Both the position numbers and the translations under genes were made by a program. Source: Vibrio penaeicida (GTDB taxonomy: Bacteria; Pseudomonadota; Gammaproteobacteria; Enterobacterales; Vibrionaceae). Taken from it: DNA of 64,000 bases. Positions within the stretch are counted from its first letter, which is position 1. Each line of letters starts with the position of its first letter. The stretch is taken from positions 1,050-65,049 of the forward strand of contig NZ_BFAQ01000004.1 of the NCBI RefSeq assembly GCF_002933855.1, read 5' to 3'. Positions 35,859 through 44,513 of this stretch are shown here, in pieces. The notes under the pieces were generated by a model, which saw only the letters and a list, made by a program, of their open reading frames with translations, was not told where the DNA came from and ran no database searches.

Positions 35859-37337
35859 ATGACGTTCAAATGTGATTCCCAAACCACCTACTCGCGTGAT
35901 GAACTGCAACCTCGCATTGTTCATATTGGGTGTGGTGCGTTTCATCGCGGGCACCAAGCAGTTTACAACGATATATGCAACGAACTGAGTCAGGAAGCGC
36001 TGTGGGGAATAGCGGAAGTGAGCTTGAGAGGCAGCACATCGATTGCAAAAGACCTCACTGATCAAGAGTTTGAATTCTGTGTTTTAGAAACGAATGCAGT
36101 AGGAAGCGAGACGCGACTGGTTCGCACCGTAATAGGAGCGACAGATATTGCACATGAAGGTCTTGGCAAAGTTCTGCGTTGGTTTGGTCATGATGATCTG
36201 AGAATCGTATCGTTGACCATTACTGAAAAGGGCTACTGTGTCGACCCATTAACTGGTCGGTTGGATTTGCATCACCCCGATATTGCACACGACCTTTCCC
36301 ATTTTGACGCACCCAAGTCTGCGATAGGGTTAATTGCTTTGGCGTTAAAGCTTCGCTACACCCAAGGGTTAGCGGGGGTAAGTGTGCTTTCATGCGATAA
36401 CATGCCTGAAAACGGTCTGGTGTTAAAAGCGGCGGTTATGGACTTCTTGTATGAAATGGACCCATTGCTCGCAAGCTGGGCGAAAGAACACGTGAGCTTC
36501 CCTTCCACAATGGTGGACAGAATCGTCCCTGCCATGACACATGAATCAAAAGAACAGTTGCAACAAAGTGTCGGCAAGCAAGATAAGTGTGGCGTCATCG
36601 GTGAATCTTTCCGACAGTGGGTGATTGAAGACAACTTTGTTTCTGGGCGACCAGACTGGGATAAAGCCGGCGCTAACTTGGTTGAAGATGTTATTCCATT
36701 TGAAGAAATGAAGCTTCGGTTATTGAATGGTAGCCATACCTTTATGGCGATTATCGGCTCATTGATGGATATAGAATCTGTAAGCCAAGGCATAGCGAAT
36801 CCTAAACTAAAATCGGCAGTATCTCTTTTGATGAATGTTCAGAAGCGCTCCTTGAATCCCGAACTTAACATAGATATCAACGAGTACACTCAAGCGCTTA
36901 TCACGCGTTTCGAAAACCCCAATATCGTGCATTTGCTCAGCCAGATCGCAATGGACAGCAGCCAGAAAATTCCCGTTCGTATCATTCAACCCATGCGTCT
37001 TCTTCAAGAACAAGGAGAGCCGGTAGACACGCATATTTTCTTGCTGTCAGCGTGGGTTCGATTTGTGGAGCAATTTTTCCAAGACGGTTTTAGCGATCCT
37101 AAATCGGAAAACCTAGCGACGTTACTGGTTCTAAGAGACCAGCATGAGCCTAAAGTTTGGTGCAGAAATGTACTTGTCGCATCGGGGTTTTTTAATCGCG
37201 ACGACGTTTTGTTAACACAATTGCTCCCTGCCATCAGTGATGGGTATACCCAAATTAAAACGCAGGGAATGGAAGATGCGCTGACTGCATTACTTTCAAA
37301 TTCATCCAATCTCTCCAACGCTTTAAACGTTGAATAG
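35859..37337 (+). CDS. Mannitol dehydrogenase family protein, fructuronate reductase-like
   Basis: A 492-residue long-chain polyol dehydrogenase. The N-terminal Rossmann segment (IVHIGCGAFHRGHQA) and the family signature WVIEDNFVSGRPDW are clear. The catalytic K-x4-N-x2-H motif is Lys285, Asn290, His293 (KLRLLNGSH). The family contains UxuB (fructuronate to mannonate), UxaB and mannitol/arabinitol dehydrogenases, so the substrate is not decided by sequence; hexuronate-level chemistry fits the neighbours. First gene of a tight plus-strand run through the TRAP transporter. Ribosome site GGAG with a 10-base gap. Confidence 0.88.
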   Translation: MTFKCDSQTTYSRDELQPRIVHIGCGAFHRGHQAVYNDICNELSQEALWGIAEVSLRGSTSIAKDLTDQEFEFCVLETNAVGSETRLVRTVIGATDIAHEGLGKVLRWFGHDDLRIVSLTITEKGYCVDPLTGRLDLHHPDIAHDLSHFDAPKSAIGLIALALKLRYTQGLAGVSVLSCDNMPENGLVLKAAVMDFLYEMDPLLASWAKEHVSFPSTMVDRIVPAMTHESKEQLQQSVGKQDKCGVIGESFRQWVIEDNFVSGRPDWDKAGANLVEDVIPFEEMKLRLLNGSHTFMAIIGSLMDIESVSQGIANPKLKSAVSLLMNVQKRSLNPELNIDINEYTQALITRFENPNIVHLLSQIAMDSSQKIPVRIIQPMRLLQEQGEPVDTHIFLLSAWVRFVEQFFQDGFSDPKSENLATLLVLRDQHEPKVWCRNVLVASGFFNRDDVLLTQLLPAISDGYTQIKTQGMEDALTALLSNSSNLSNALNVE

Positions 37338-37362
37338 AACTCTAGAATTGCAAAGGATTCAA

Positions 37363-38379
37363 ATGAAAACTCTAATTTGTAATGCCCCTCACGATATGGA
37401 ATACATCGAACGAGATATGCCCAAACAAGGCGCTAACGAAGCTTTAATTAAATTGAAAGCCGCTGGCATTTGCGGTACGGACATTCACGCTTATACCGGG
37501 AACCAACCTTTCTTTTCTTATCCACGAGTGCTAGGACATGAATTGTGTGGTGTGGTTGTGGACGTCGGTGAAGACTGCACCAATCTGACTATTGGTGAGC
37601 GAGTGTCGGTTATTCCTTGTGTCGCCTGCGGTTCATGCAGTGCCTGTGCAGACGGTAAAACCAATTGTTGCGAAAATGTCTCGTTATACGGTGTTCACCA
37701 AGATGGCGGCTTCTGCGAATACCTTGCAGTATTGGAAAGCAATCTAGTGAAAGTGAGCGACAAAATTTCTGATTCTACCGCAGCGCTCACCGAATGTTTT
37801 GCAATTGGCGCACACGCTGTTCGACGTGCACAACTGGCAAGTCGAGAGAATGTTCTTGTCGTTGGAGCGGGTCCTATAGGAATAGGCACTTCGGCAATTG
37901 CGAAAGCACAAGGGGCGAAGGTAGCGGTTGCGGATGTGAGTGAAAGCCGCCGCAAATATGTAGAGGAGTCGCTAGGTGTGAAAGCGCTCGACCCATTATC
38001 TCCGGACTTTTATGACGACCTAAAAGCATGTTTTTCTGGCGAGTTAGCCAGCGTGGTGATGGATGCGACAGGCAACAAGGCATCGATGACCAATTCCGTA
38101 AATTTGATTCGCCATGGCGGCAAGTTGGTGTTTATCGGCCTTTATATTGGCGATTTACAAATTGATGACCCAACTTTCCATAAGAAAGAAACCACGTTGA
38201 TCAGCAGTAGAAACGCCACTAGAGAAGATTTTGAAACAGTCATGTCTCTATTTGATAGCGGTAAACTGAAAGAAGAAATGATGGTAAATCAGGAGTTTGA
38301 TTTTTACACCTTTGGTGAAGATTACGCTTCCGTAGTTGCGAGTAACCCAACCCTGATCAAAGGCGTAGTGAAGTACTAA
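37363..38379 (+). CDS. Zinc-dependent alcohol dehydrogenase, aldonate 5-dehydrogenase-like
   Basis: 338 residues of the medium-chain dehydrogenase family. Catalytic zinc ligands Cys37 (GICGTDIHAYTG) and His59-Glu60 (GHE); structural zinc cysteines 89, 92, 95 and 103; Rossmann motif GAGPIGIG. The size and layout resemble L-galactonate/L-gulonate 5-dehydrogenases (LgoD/RspB type), which make tagaturonate or fructuronate for a UxuB-like reductase, exactly the enzyme encoded 25 bases upstream. That is inference from context. ATG 37363 with AAAGGA is preferred over the in-frame TTG at 37330. Confidence 0.88.
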   Translation: MKTLICNAPHDMEYIERDMPKQGANEALIKLKAAGICGTDIHAYTGNQPFFSYPRVLGHELCGVVVDVGEDCTNLTIGERVSVIPCVACGSCSACADGKTNCCENVSLYGVHQDGGFCEYLAVLESNLVKVSDKISDSTAALTECFAIGAHAVRRAQLASRENVLVVGAGPIGIGTSAIAKAQGAKVAVADVSESRRKYVEESLGVKALDPLSPDFYDDLKACFSGELASVVMDATGNKASMTNSVNLIRHGGKLVFIGLYIGDLQIDDPTFHKKETTLISSRNATREDFETVMSLFDSGKLKEEMMVNQEFDFYTFGEDYASVVASNPTLIKGVVKY

Positions 38380-38412
38380 ATCGCCCAACCGAAACAAGGA
38401 CGTGAGATAACA

Positions 38413-39420
38413 ATGATTAAAATAGCCCCTGAAACCCTACATCAACTGGCATACCAAAGACTGACAGAAGCCGGTCTATCAGAAAAAGAAGCCAGCAAAG
38501 TGAGCGATGTACTCGTACATGCCGACATTCGAGGCGTGCACTCCCACGGCGTAATGCGTGTAGAACATTATTGCAAGCGTATTGCAGAGGGTGGAATGAA
38601 TATTCGCCCAAACTACCAAATCGACACTATCTCTCCTTCCGTTGCTGTGCTGGATTCTGATGACGGAATGGGTCATACCGCATTAATCGATGCGACCGAT
38701 CTTGCTATTAAGCTTGCGCATGAAACGGGGCTTGGTTTTGTTTCCATAAAAAATACCAGCCATTGTGGCGCATTGTCTTACTTTGCAAAACAAGCCACAG
38801 ATGCAGGGAAAATCTGTATTTGCATGACTCAAACGGATACGTGTGTTGCTCCTTATGGTGGCGCAAAACCTTTCTTTGGAACCAACCCTATTGCATTTGG
38901 GTTTCCGGTCGAAAACGGTGAACCTGTAATTGTAGACATGGCAACCAGTGCAACCGCATATGGGAAGCTGCTACACGCAAAAGAAACGGGTAATAGCATT
39001 AGCCTCGGGCTTGCCATTGATGAGGATGGTAACGAAACCACAGATCCTCATAAGGCAAAAACGCTGCTGCCCTTTGGTGGTCACAAAGGCTTCGGTATCG
39101 CGCTCGCGATAGATGCGCTTACCGGAGTGTTAATGGGAGCTAATTACAGCAACCACATTGTTCGTATGTATGACGACTATAACAAGATGCGCAAATTGGC
39201 GAGCTTGGTCATTGTGATCGATCCCGCCAAGTTTGGAGGACATTCCTTTGCAGGCATGATGGCGGCAATGGTCCAAGAACTACATGAAGCGCCAACCGCA
39301 CCAGGTGTAGACAAAATCCTTGCACCTAATGAGCCTCAGGTAGCTTATCAGAAACGATGCGAGCAGGAAGGCATTCCAGTGCCTGCTAGTGTCTATGATT
39401 ACTTAAGTCAGAATAAGTAA
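38413..39420 (+). CDS. Ldh2/YiaK-type NAD(P)-dependent oxidoreductase
   Basis: 335 residues of the malate/L-lactate dehydrogenase 2 family (Ldh2), which is unrelated to classical lactate dehydrogenases. Signature segments HADIRGVHSHGVMR, NTSHCGALSYFA and FFGTNPIAFGFP are present. Family members reduce 2-keto acids (2,3-diketo-L-gulonate, YiaK) or oxidise ureidoglycolate (AllD). The dehydrogenase neighbours and the TRAP transporter favour a sugar-derived keto acid. Fourteen bases separate its stop from the TRAP small subunit gene, so it belongs to the transporter operon. Confidence 0.88.
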   Translation: MIKIAPETLHQLAYQRLTEAGLSEKEASKVSDVLVHADIRGVHSHGVMRVEHYCKRIAEGGMNIRPNYQIDTISPSVAVLDSDDGMGHTALIDATDLAIKLAHETGLGFVSIKNTSHCGALSYFAKQATDAGKICICMTQTDTCVAPYGGAKPFFGTNPIAFGFPVENGEPVIVDMATSATAYGKLLHAKETGNSISLGLAIDEDGNETTDPHKAKTLLPFGGHKGFGIALAIDALTGVLMGANYSNHIVRMYDDYNKMRKLASLVIVIDPAKFGGHSFAGMMAAMVQELHEAPTAPGVDKILAPNEPQVAYQKRCEQEGIPVPASVYDYLSQNK

Positions 39421-39435
39421 ACAGGGTGCATAACA

Positions 39436-39909
39436 ATGGAATTGAGCCGTAAATTATTCCGTTTTAGTGTCGACGCGATGTCGATGATAACGCTAGTCGC
39501 GATGGTGACATTGGTGTTTGCCAACGTTGTATTGCGTTATGTTTTTGATTCTGGTCTAGCTTGGTCGGAAGAAGTGTCACGTATTACGTTTGTTTGGTTG
39601 GTGTTTTTAGGCATTGTTATCGCCTATCAAGAAAACGAGCATCTTGCCGTGGATATTTTGGCTTCTCGCTTAAAAGGGCGAGCAGCAAAAGTCGTGGGTT
39701 TCATTCGTATACTGGTGTCTGTGCTTATCTTACTCGCTTGCGCAATAGGTGGTGTGAAACTGATGGTACTGACTCAAAATCAAGGTTTGCCTTCCACCGG
39801 ATTACCCACTTCTATTATCTACCTAGCTGGTGTTATCTCTTGTGTGGCTTGCAGTTTGATATTGGTGTTTGTTCGTAAACGCAATAACCAAGAAGGGGAA
39901 AGCGCATGA
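39436..39909 (+). CDS. TRAP transporter small permease (DctQ type)
   Basis: 157 residues with four membrane helices. The segment WSEEVSRITFVWLVFLGI is the DctQ signature. It forms the membrane part of a sodium-driven uptake system with the next gene, whose ATG overlaps its stop by 4 bases. The organisation is Q-M-P, as usual for such operons. Confidence 0.92.
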   Translation: MELSRKLFRFSVDAMSMITLVAMVTLVFANVVLRYVFDSGLAWSEEVSRITFVWLVFLGIVIAYQENEHLAVDILASRLKGRAAKVVGFIRILVSVLILLACAIGGVKLMVLTQNQGLPSTGLPTSIIYLAGVISCVACSLILVFVRKRNNQEGESA

Positions 39910-41177
39910 TTTGGCTATTCTTAGTTCCCTTGTTTGGTTTGTTGTTCAGTGGCGTCCCTGTCGCTATCGCATTGCTTGGTTCTGCTGCCGTATTGTTGTT
40001 TGTGGTGGGTTTGTACGATCACCAAACCATGGCGGAGTATTTCATTAATGGCGCGAACAACTTCGCTTTGATGGCAATCCCATTCTTTATTCTGACTGGT
40101 GAGATCATGAAGCAAGGGGGCGTCTCTCAACGAATCGTTGATTTTGCTATCTCCCTTGTTGGTCACATAAAAGGTGGACTGGGATATGTGGTGATCATAT
40201 CTGGGCTTATCTTTGCTGGGTTGTCTGGATCTGCTGTTGCTGATACCGCAGCATTGGGCGCTATATTGATTCCCATGATGATGTCTAAAGGTTACACCGC
40301 AAAATCTTCAACTGGTCTTGTGTGTGCCGTTGGTATTGTCGCTCTGGCCATTCCACCTTCAATCCCCATGATCATTTTTGGTGTGATTGGTGGCGTTTCT
40401 ATCACCAAGCTATTTATTGGTGGTGCGCCAGTCGGGATATTGATGGCACTTGGGTTGTCTGCTATGTGGGCTTACTTGTACCGAGATTCCGATATTTTGG
40501 TGTTTGATCGCAAACCATGGTCTGAGCGCTGGAACAAGTTCAAAGATGCGTTTTGGGCTCTGCTTTTGCCTGTGATCATCATTGTTGGATTACGAGGCGG
40601 TATTTTTACGCCGACGGAAGCTGGTGTTATAGCTGCCATTTATGCTGGCGTTATATCTCTGTTTTATCGTGAATTAAAATTGAGCAAGCTGCCCGAGATT
40701 TTTCGGTCAACAGTAAAAACGACTGGCATCGTTATGTTTGTCGCTTCTGCTGCAATGGTATCGGGCTATGCGATTACCGTTGCTCAGATCCCTGCAGAGT
40801 TGATTCAACTGCTGAAAAGTGTGTCGGATAACGGCACCGTAGTGTTGCTCACAATTATGTTGTTCTTGTTGGTTGTCGGGTGCGTGATGGATCTCGTGCC
40901 TGCCATCCTCATTTTTGCCCCGGTTTTGCTGCCAGTGGTTAAATCCTTCGGGATTGATCCTGTGTATTTCGGGGTGCTCATGGTCATCAACTTAAGTATT
41001 GGGTTGATTACGCCACCAATTGGAACGGTACTTTATGTTGGTTCAAGTATTTCCAAGATAAAAATGGGTGAATTGACACGGGGAATCTTACCTTTCCTCG
41101 CTGTTCATATTGCCATCTTGTTCTTATTGGTACTCGTGCCAGAAATCGTAACACTGCCTATCCAATGGATTGGTTGA
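39906..41177 (+). CDS. TRAP transporter large permease (DctM type)
   Basis: 423 residues, about 12 membrane helices, DctM/ion-transporter superfamily. Motifs GLSGSAVADTAALGAI, GIVALAIPPSIPMI and FTPTEAGVIAAIYAG are diagnostic. It carries the substrate across the membrane with sodium. Start overlaps the DctQ stop (ATGA); the binding-protein gene follows within 13 bases. Confidence 0.95.
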   Translation: MIWLFLVPLFGLLFSGVPVAIALLGSAAVLLFVVGLYDHQTMAEYFINGANNFALMAIPFFILTGEIMKQGGVSQRIVDFAISLVGHIKGGLGYVVIISGLIFAGLSGSAVADTAALGAILIPMMMSKGYTAKSSTGLVCAVGIVALAIPPSIPMIIFGVIGGVSITKLFIGGAPVGILMALGLSAMWAYLYRDSDILVFDRKPWSERWNKFKDAFWALLLPVIIIVGLRGGIFTPTEAGVIAAIYAGVISLFYRELKLSKLPEIFRSTVKTTGIVMFVASAAMVSGYAITVAQIPAELIQLLKSVSDNGTVVLLTIMLFLLVVGCVMDLVPAILIFAPVLLPVVKSFGIDPVYFGVLMVINLSIGLITPPIGTVLYVGSSISKIKMGELTRGILPFLAVHIAILFLLVLVPEIVTLPIQWIG

Positions 41178-41190
41178 TAAGGAAATTATA

Positions 41191-42177
41191 ATGAAACAAA
41201 TGAAAACTCTGATGATAACCCCTTTATTGTTGGTCAGTGCAGCTTCGCACGCCGCTCTGTTTGGATCGGACAAGACCATTAAAATTGGTCATTACTTTGC
41301 GGAGTCTCATCCCCAACACATTGCCCTAAAACAATTTGAAAAAGAAGTGGAAGAAAAAACCAATGGCGACATTGATGTGAAAATCTTCCCTAACGCCCAA
41401 TTAGGTTCAGAAGAACAACTGATTAATGGCATGAGAAATGGTACGATTGAAGTGGCGTTATTTGGCTCATTAATGCAAAACCTAGACCCTAAATTAGGGT
41501 TTACTGAAACCCCATTTCTTATTCGTAATTACGACCACGCTCGAAAGGTATTGGACTCTGACGTGGGTGCTGAAATTGCAGAAGTATTTGAAGAGTACGG
41601 TGTAAAACACTTGGCGTATTCGGTTTCTGGATTTCGCGTCATTTCATCCAACAAGAAAATTGAAAAACCGGAAGATTACGGCGGTTTGCGCATGCGAGTG
41701 CCTAACGTTGCCATGTTCTTAGAAATGGCTGGGTTACTTGGGGTTAACGGGCAAGCTATGGCGTTTACTGAAGTATTTACGGCATTGGAACAAGGTGTGG
41801 TTGATGCACAAGAAAACCCAATGAGCCTTATCAAAGCTCAGGGTTTTTATGAAGTGCAAAAGTACATCATTGAAACCAATCATATGTTCACATCGCTCAA
41901 TCTAGGGATCAATAAAGCGTTTTATGAAGACCTAACGGAAGAGCAACAAAAAATCGTTTCTGATGCCGCAAGCAAATACAGCACGAACTCTTGGAGCGCG
42001 GTAGTAAAAGACAACGACCAAACCAAAGCGTTTTTTGTTGAACAAGGTGTTGAGGTTGTTACCCCTAGCGATGAGTTAGTGAAATGGAACCAAGACGCAA
42101 TGAAACCGCTTTATCAAAACATGTTTAAAAGACACCCGTGGGCGGAGGATATGACTAAGCGAATTCGAGCGCAGTAA
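41191..42177 (+). CDS. TRAP transporter solute-binding protein (DctP type)
   Basis: A 328-residue periplasmic protein with a signal peptide (MKQMKTLMITPLLLVSAASHA, first ~21 residues). The carboxylate-binding arginine region is GGLRMRVPNVAMFLEMAG, followed by FTEVFTALEQGVVDAQENP, as in DctP proteins. The pattern is like those TRAP binders that take up sugar acids or aldonates, consistent with the enzymes upstream. ATG 41191 with AAGGAA (41179-41184) gives a proper signal peptide; the in-frame GTG at 41170 would not. Confidence 0.92.
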   Translation: MKQMKTLMITPLLLVSAASHAALFGSDKTIKIGHYFAESHPQHIALKQFEKEVEEKTNGDIDVKIFPNAQLGSEEQLINGMRNGTIEVALFGSLMQNLDPKLGFTETPFLIRNYDHARKVLDSDVGAEIAEVFEEYGVKHLAYSVSGFRVISSNKKIEKPEDYGGLRMRVPNVAMFLEMAGLLGVNGQAMAFTEVFTALEQGVVDAQENPMSLIKAQGFYEVQKYIIETNHMFTSLNLGINKAFYEDLTEEQQKIVSDAASKYSTNSWSAVVKDNDQTKAFFVEQGVEVVTPSDELVKWNQDAMKPLYQNMFKRHPWAEDMTKRIRAQ

Positions 42178-42185
42178 ACAAGCGC

Positions 42186-42233
42186 CGTTTAGGCAATGTA
42201 ACGTTTAGATATTGTACCGCTTAGATAATGTAA
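42186..42233. repeat. Three 16-nt tandem copies after the TRAP binding-protein gene
   Basis: CGTTTAGGCAATGTAA (42186-42201), CGTTTAGATATTGTAC (42202-42217), CGCTTAGATAATGTAA (42218-42233). Exact 16-base period. It begins 9 bases after the stop codon. Confidence 0.8.
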
Positions 42234-42261
42234 AAGGACACTGAGCGCCCAAATAGGGAAC

Positions 42262-42283
42262 GCGAAGCCAATGAAGGCTTCGC
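42262..42283 (+). other. Perfect hairpin between the TRAP and ABC gene groups
   Basis: GCGAAGCC (42262-42269), loop AATGAA, GGCTTCGC (42276-42283), without a T run. Likely an mRNA-stabilising or processing hairpin rather than a terminator; it could partly separate TRAP and ABC expression. Confidence 0.5.
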
Positions 42284-42302
42284 TTATGGCAAGGAGAATG
42301 GA

Positions 42303-43259
42303 ATGAACGCCGTTGTACGAACCATCATGGAAAAGAACATCATATTTGTCACTATTGCGTGCTGTATCGTGTTCTATTTGATCAGCCCACGCTTTATGAG
42401 TTTCGACAATATGTCGGCAATATCGCGGCAAATTGTACCTATTGGCTTGATTGCGTTAGGGCAGTTTTTTGTGGTGGTCTCAGGGAACATTGATTTGTCT
42501 CTTGGGATGGGGTCCGTTCTGTTCTCCATTGTGCTTGGTGTTCTTTTTGGGTTAACCGGAGGTGTAGAGTGGGGCATTGTGACCGTTGTAGTTTGCTCGG
42601 TTGCGATGGGATTAGCAAACGGATTACTTGTTTCTCGCCTTAAGCTCCCAGCCTTTATTGTCACACTTTCTACCCTTTTTATCGCGACAGGTCTGTCGGG
42701 GTTAATTATTCCCAGAGGTCAGATGATCTTTTTGGTAGGCGACTTCTTCCGCTTTGTAGGGGCAGAGAAGTTCGCCGGTTTTTACATCTCGTTTCTATTC
42801 TTGGTCGTGCTTTATGTTATTGCGTACGTTGTATACAACCACACTAGAATCGGCGCGTACATCATCGCCATAGGTAACAATGAAGACAACGCGAAACTGT
42901 CAGGTATCAATGTGGATGCCGTCAAAGTGGGCGTGTTTACCTTTGCTGGATTATGCAGTGGGTTTGCAGGCTTAGTGCTGTCTACCCGAATGGGGTTTGT
43001 ACAACCCGGGTTGGATGGAAACGGCATCCTTATGGATGGTATCGCCGCCATCATCATTGGTGGCACCCTCATTTTAGGAGGGCGAGGCACCATAGGAGGC
43101 GCTTTTTGGGGCGTACTCTTTATCGGTGTGATTAACAACAGTTTAAATCTTTTGAATGTAGAAGACGTTTGGCACTTGGTGTTCAAAGGCACCGTCATCA
43201 TCGCGGCACTCGCGATGAACTGGCTACTTTGGCAATCACGCCAGTCTTCTAGCTACTAA
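42303..43259 (+). CDS. Sugar ABC transporter permease (RbsC/XylH type), first
   Basis: 318 residues with about 9-10 membrane helices. BPD_transp_2 family features: GNIDLSLGMGS in the N-terminal half, VGVFTFAGLCSGFAG and the C-terminal GTLILGGRGTIGGAFWGV. One of two different permeases in this transporter, which probably form a heterodimer. ATG 42303, ribosome site AAGGAG. First gene of permease, binding protein, permease, ATPase, hydroxylase and reductase, a continuous plus-strand run to 49384. Confidence 0.92.
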   Translation: MNAVVRTIMEKNIIFVTIACCIVFYLISPRFMSFDNMSAISRQIVPIGLIALGQFFVVVSGNIDLSLGMGSVLFSIVLGVLFGLTGGVEWGIVTVVVCSVAMGLANGLLVSRLKLPAFIVTLSTLFIATGLSGLIIPRGQMIFLVGDFFRFVGAEKFAGFYISFLFLVVLYVIAYVVYNHTRIGAYIIAIGNNEDNAKLSGINVDAVKVGVFTFAGLCSGFAGLVLSTRMGFVQPGLDGNGILMDGIAAIIIGGTLILGGRGTIGGAFWGVLFIGVINNSLNLLNVEDVWHLVFKGTVIIAALAMNWLLWQSRQSSSY

Positions 43260-43301
43260 CTCAAACGGAGCCCAATAGTTTGATTAAACACGAATAGTTT
43301 T

Positions 43302-43325
43302 GAAAGGGCGCAGTGAGACCCTTTC
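43302..43325 (+). other. Hairpin before the binding-protein gene
   Basis: GAAAGGG (43302-43308) pairs with CCCTTTC (43319-43325), without a T run. It lies in the 145-base gap between permease and binding-protein genes, a typical place for RNA structures that set the high level of the binding protein. Confidence 0.45.
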
Positions 43326-43404
43326 CCGATCAGTCAGGCGACCGATTTTTACAGGCTAAGCCATATAACTGCCGCTGATCACTAACGACAATAAGGAGAT
43401 TGTC

Positions 43405-44445
43405 ATGCTCAACACTGTGAAGAAGTTAAAACGTGCGGCGGCAGTTGCACTCGTGTCTGTTGGCTTGCTTTCGCCAGCTTATGCAGACGATGGTTTGGAT
43501 ATTGTGTTCATCAATGATGGTCACGTAGCCCCCTATCATGTGGCTTGGTTATCTGGTTTTGAAGATGCCATAAAAGCATACGATAAAGCGTTTGGCGATG
43601 TATCTGGTCGATGGTTAAGTGCGGAAGGTAGCCTTGAAAAAATGCTGCTCCAAGTTGAAACCACCATCAATGAAAAACCTGATGTTATGTTCGTTAATGC
43701 CATTAACGTGGACGCCGTTGAACCTTTGGTGAAAAAGGCACAAGAATCGGGCATTACTTGGGTGGCAGTTCATAGTCCGATGGACTCGGCGGATTACAGT
43801 TTTACACTTGGCGATGTGACCAACGGCTACAATCAAGGGCGAGCTCTTGGCGCGCTACTTGAAGGTGACGTAACGGTTGCTATTATGCTCGGTCAAGCGG
43901 GTAACCCATCGGGCGAAGCGCGCCGAGAAGGTATTCTCAAGGGATTGAGTCACCACTCGAACGTTAAAGTCGTTGCCGAACAACCAGCGGATTGGGATAC
44001 CATAAAAGCGCAAAGTATTGCGGAAAACTGGTACACCAAGTATCCGAAGCTGGATGCCATTTCTGTTGTAACGGACGGATACCTATACCCTTCTCTTGCT
44101 ATTGCTCAAAACCGTGGCGTCAATAACATCACGTTTTGGGGCTATGATGGCGACATCCCTATCCTTCAACAAATGAAAGCCAAAAACTCCCCTGTTAAAG
44201 CCGATATATTGCTTAGCGGAACACGTGAGGGCTGGAACTTTGTTCAAATGGCGTATCGAATTCACAAAGGCGAGAAAATCGAGAAAGTTTACGATTTTTA
44301 TACGCCATTAGTGATGACAAAAGCCAACCATGAAAAAGCTCTGAAAAATGGATTTCCAAAAGACATCGTTGTTTACGATGTGGAAAAAGCGTTGGAAGTT
44401 GCGCAGTTTGGGTATCTGGAATTTGGACCTGACTCTGTGAAGTAA
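43405..44445 (+). CDS. Sugar ABC transporter substrate-binding protein (type 1 periplasmic binding fold)
   Basis: 346 residues with a signal peptide ending SPAYA near residue 27, then a ribose-binding-protein-like type 1 fold (DGLDIVFINDGHVAPYHVAW, later AVHSPMDSADYSFTLGD and WGYDGDIPILQQM). It delivers the substrate to the two flanking permeases. Similar folds bind ribose, xylose, inositol or other polyols; ligand not readable here. Ribosome site AAGGAG. Confidence 0.9.
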   Translation: MLNTVKKLKRAAAVALVSVGLLSPAYADDGLDIVFINDGHVAPYHVAWLSGFEDAIKAYDKAFGDVSGRWLSAEGSLEKMLLQVETTINEKPDVMFVNAINVDAVEPLVKKAQESGITWVAVHSPMDSADYSFTLGDVTNGYNQGRALGALLEGDVTVAIMLGQAGNPSGEARREGILKGLSHHSNVKVVAEQPADWDTIKAQSIAENWYTKYPKLDAISVVTDGYLYPSLAIAQNRGVNNITFWGYDGDIPILQQMKAKNSPVKADILLSGTREGWNFVQMAYRIHKGEKIEKVYDFYTPLVMTKANHEKALKNGFPKDIVVYDVEKALEVAQFGYLEFGPDSVK

Positions 44446-44513
44446 TGTGTGTGGCTGTCAGGCGATCTGGCAGCCCTCTTTTACATTCAGAGTATTGATT
44501 TAGGTGATGAAGG

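Noticed and set aside
42812..43201. A 129-codon minus-strand frame opposite the first sugar permease
   Set aside because: Low-complexity Pro/Met/Thr-rich shadow of a membrane-protein gene with strong family motifs on the plus strand.
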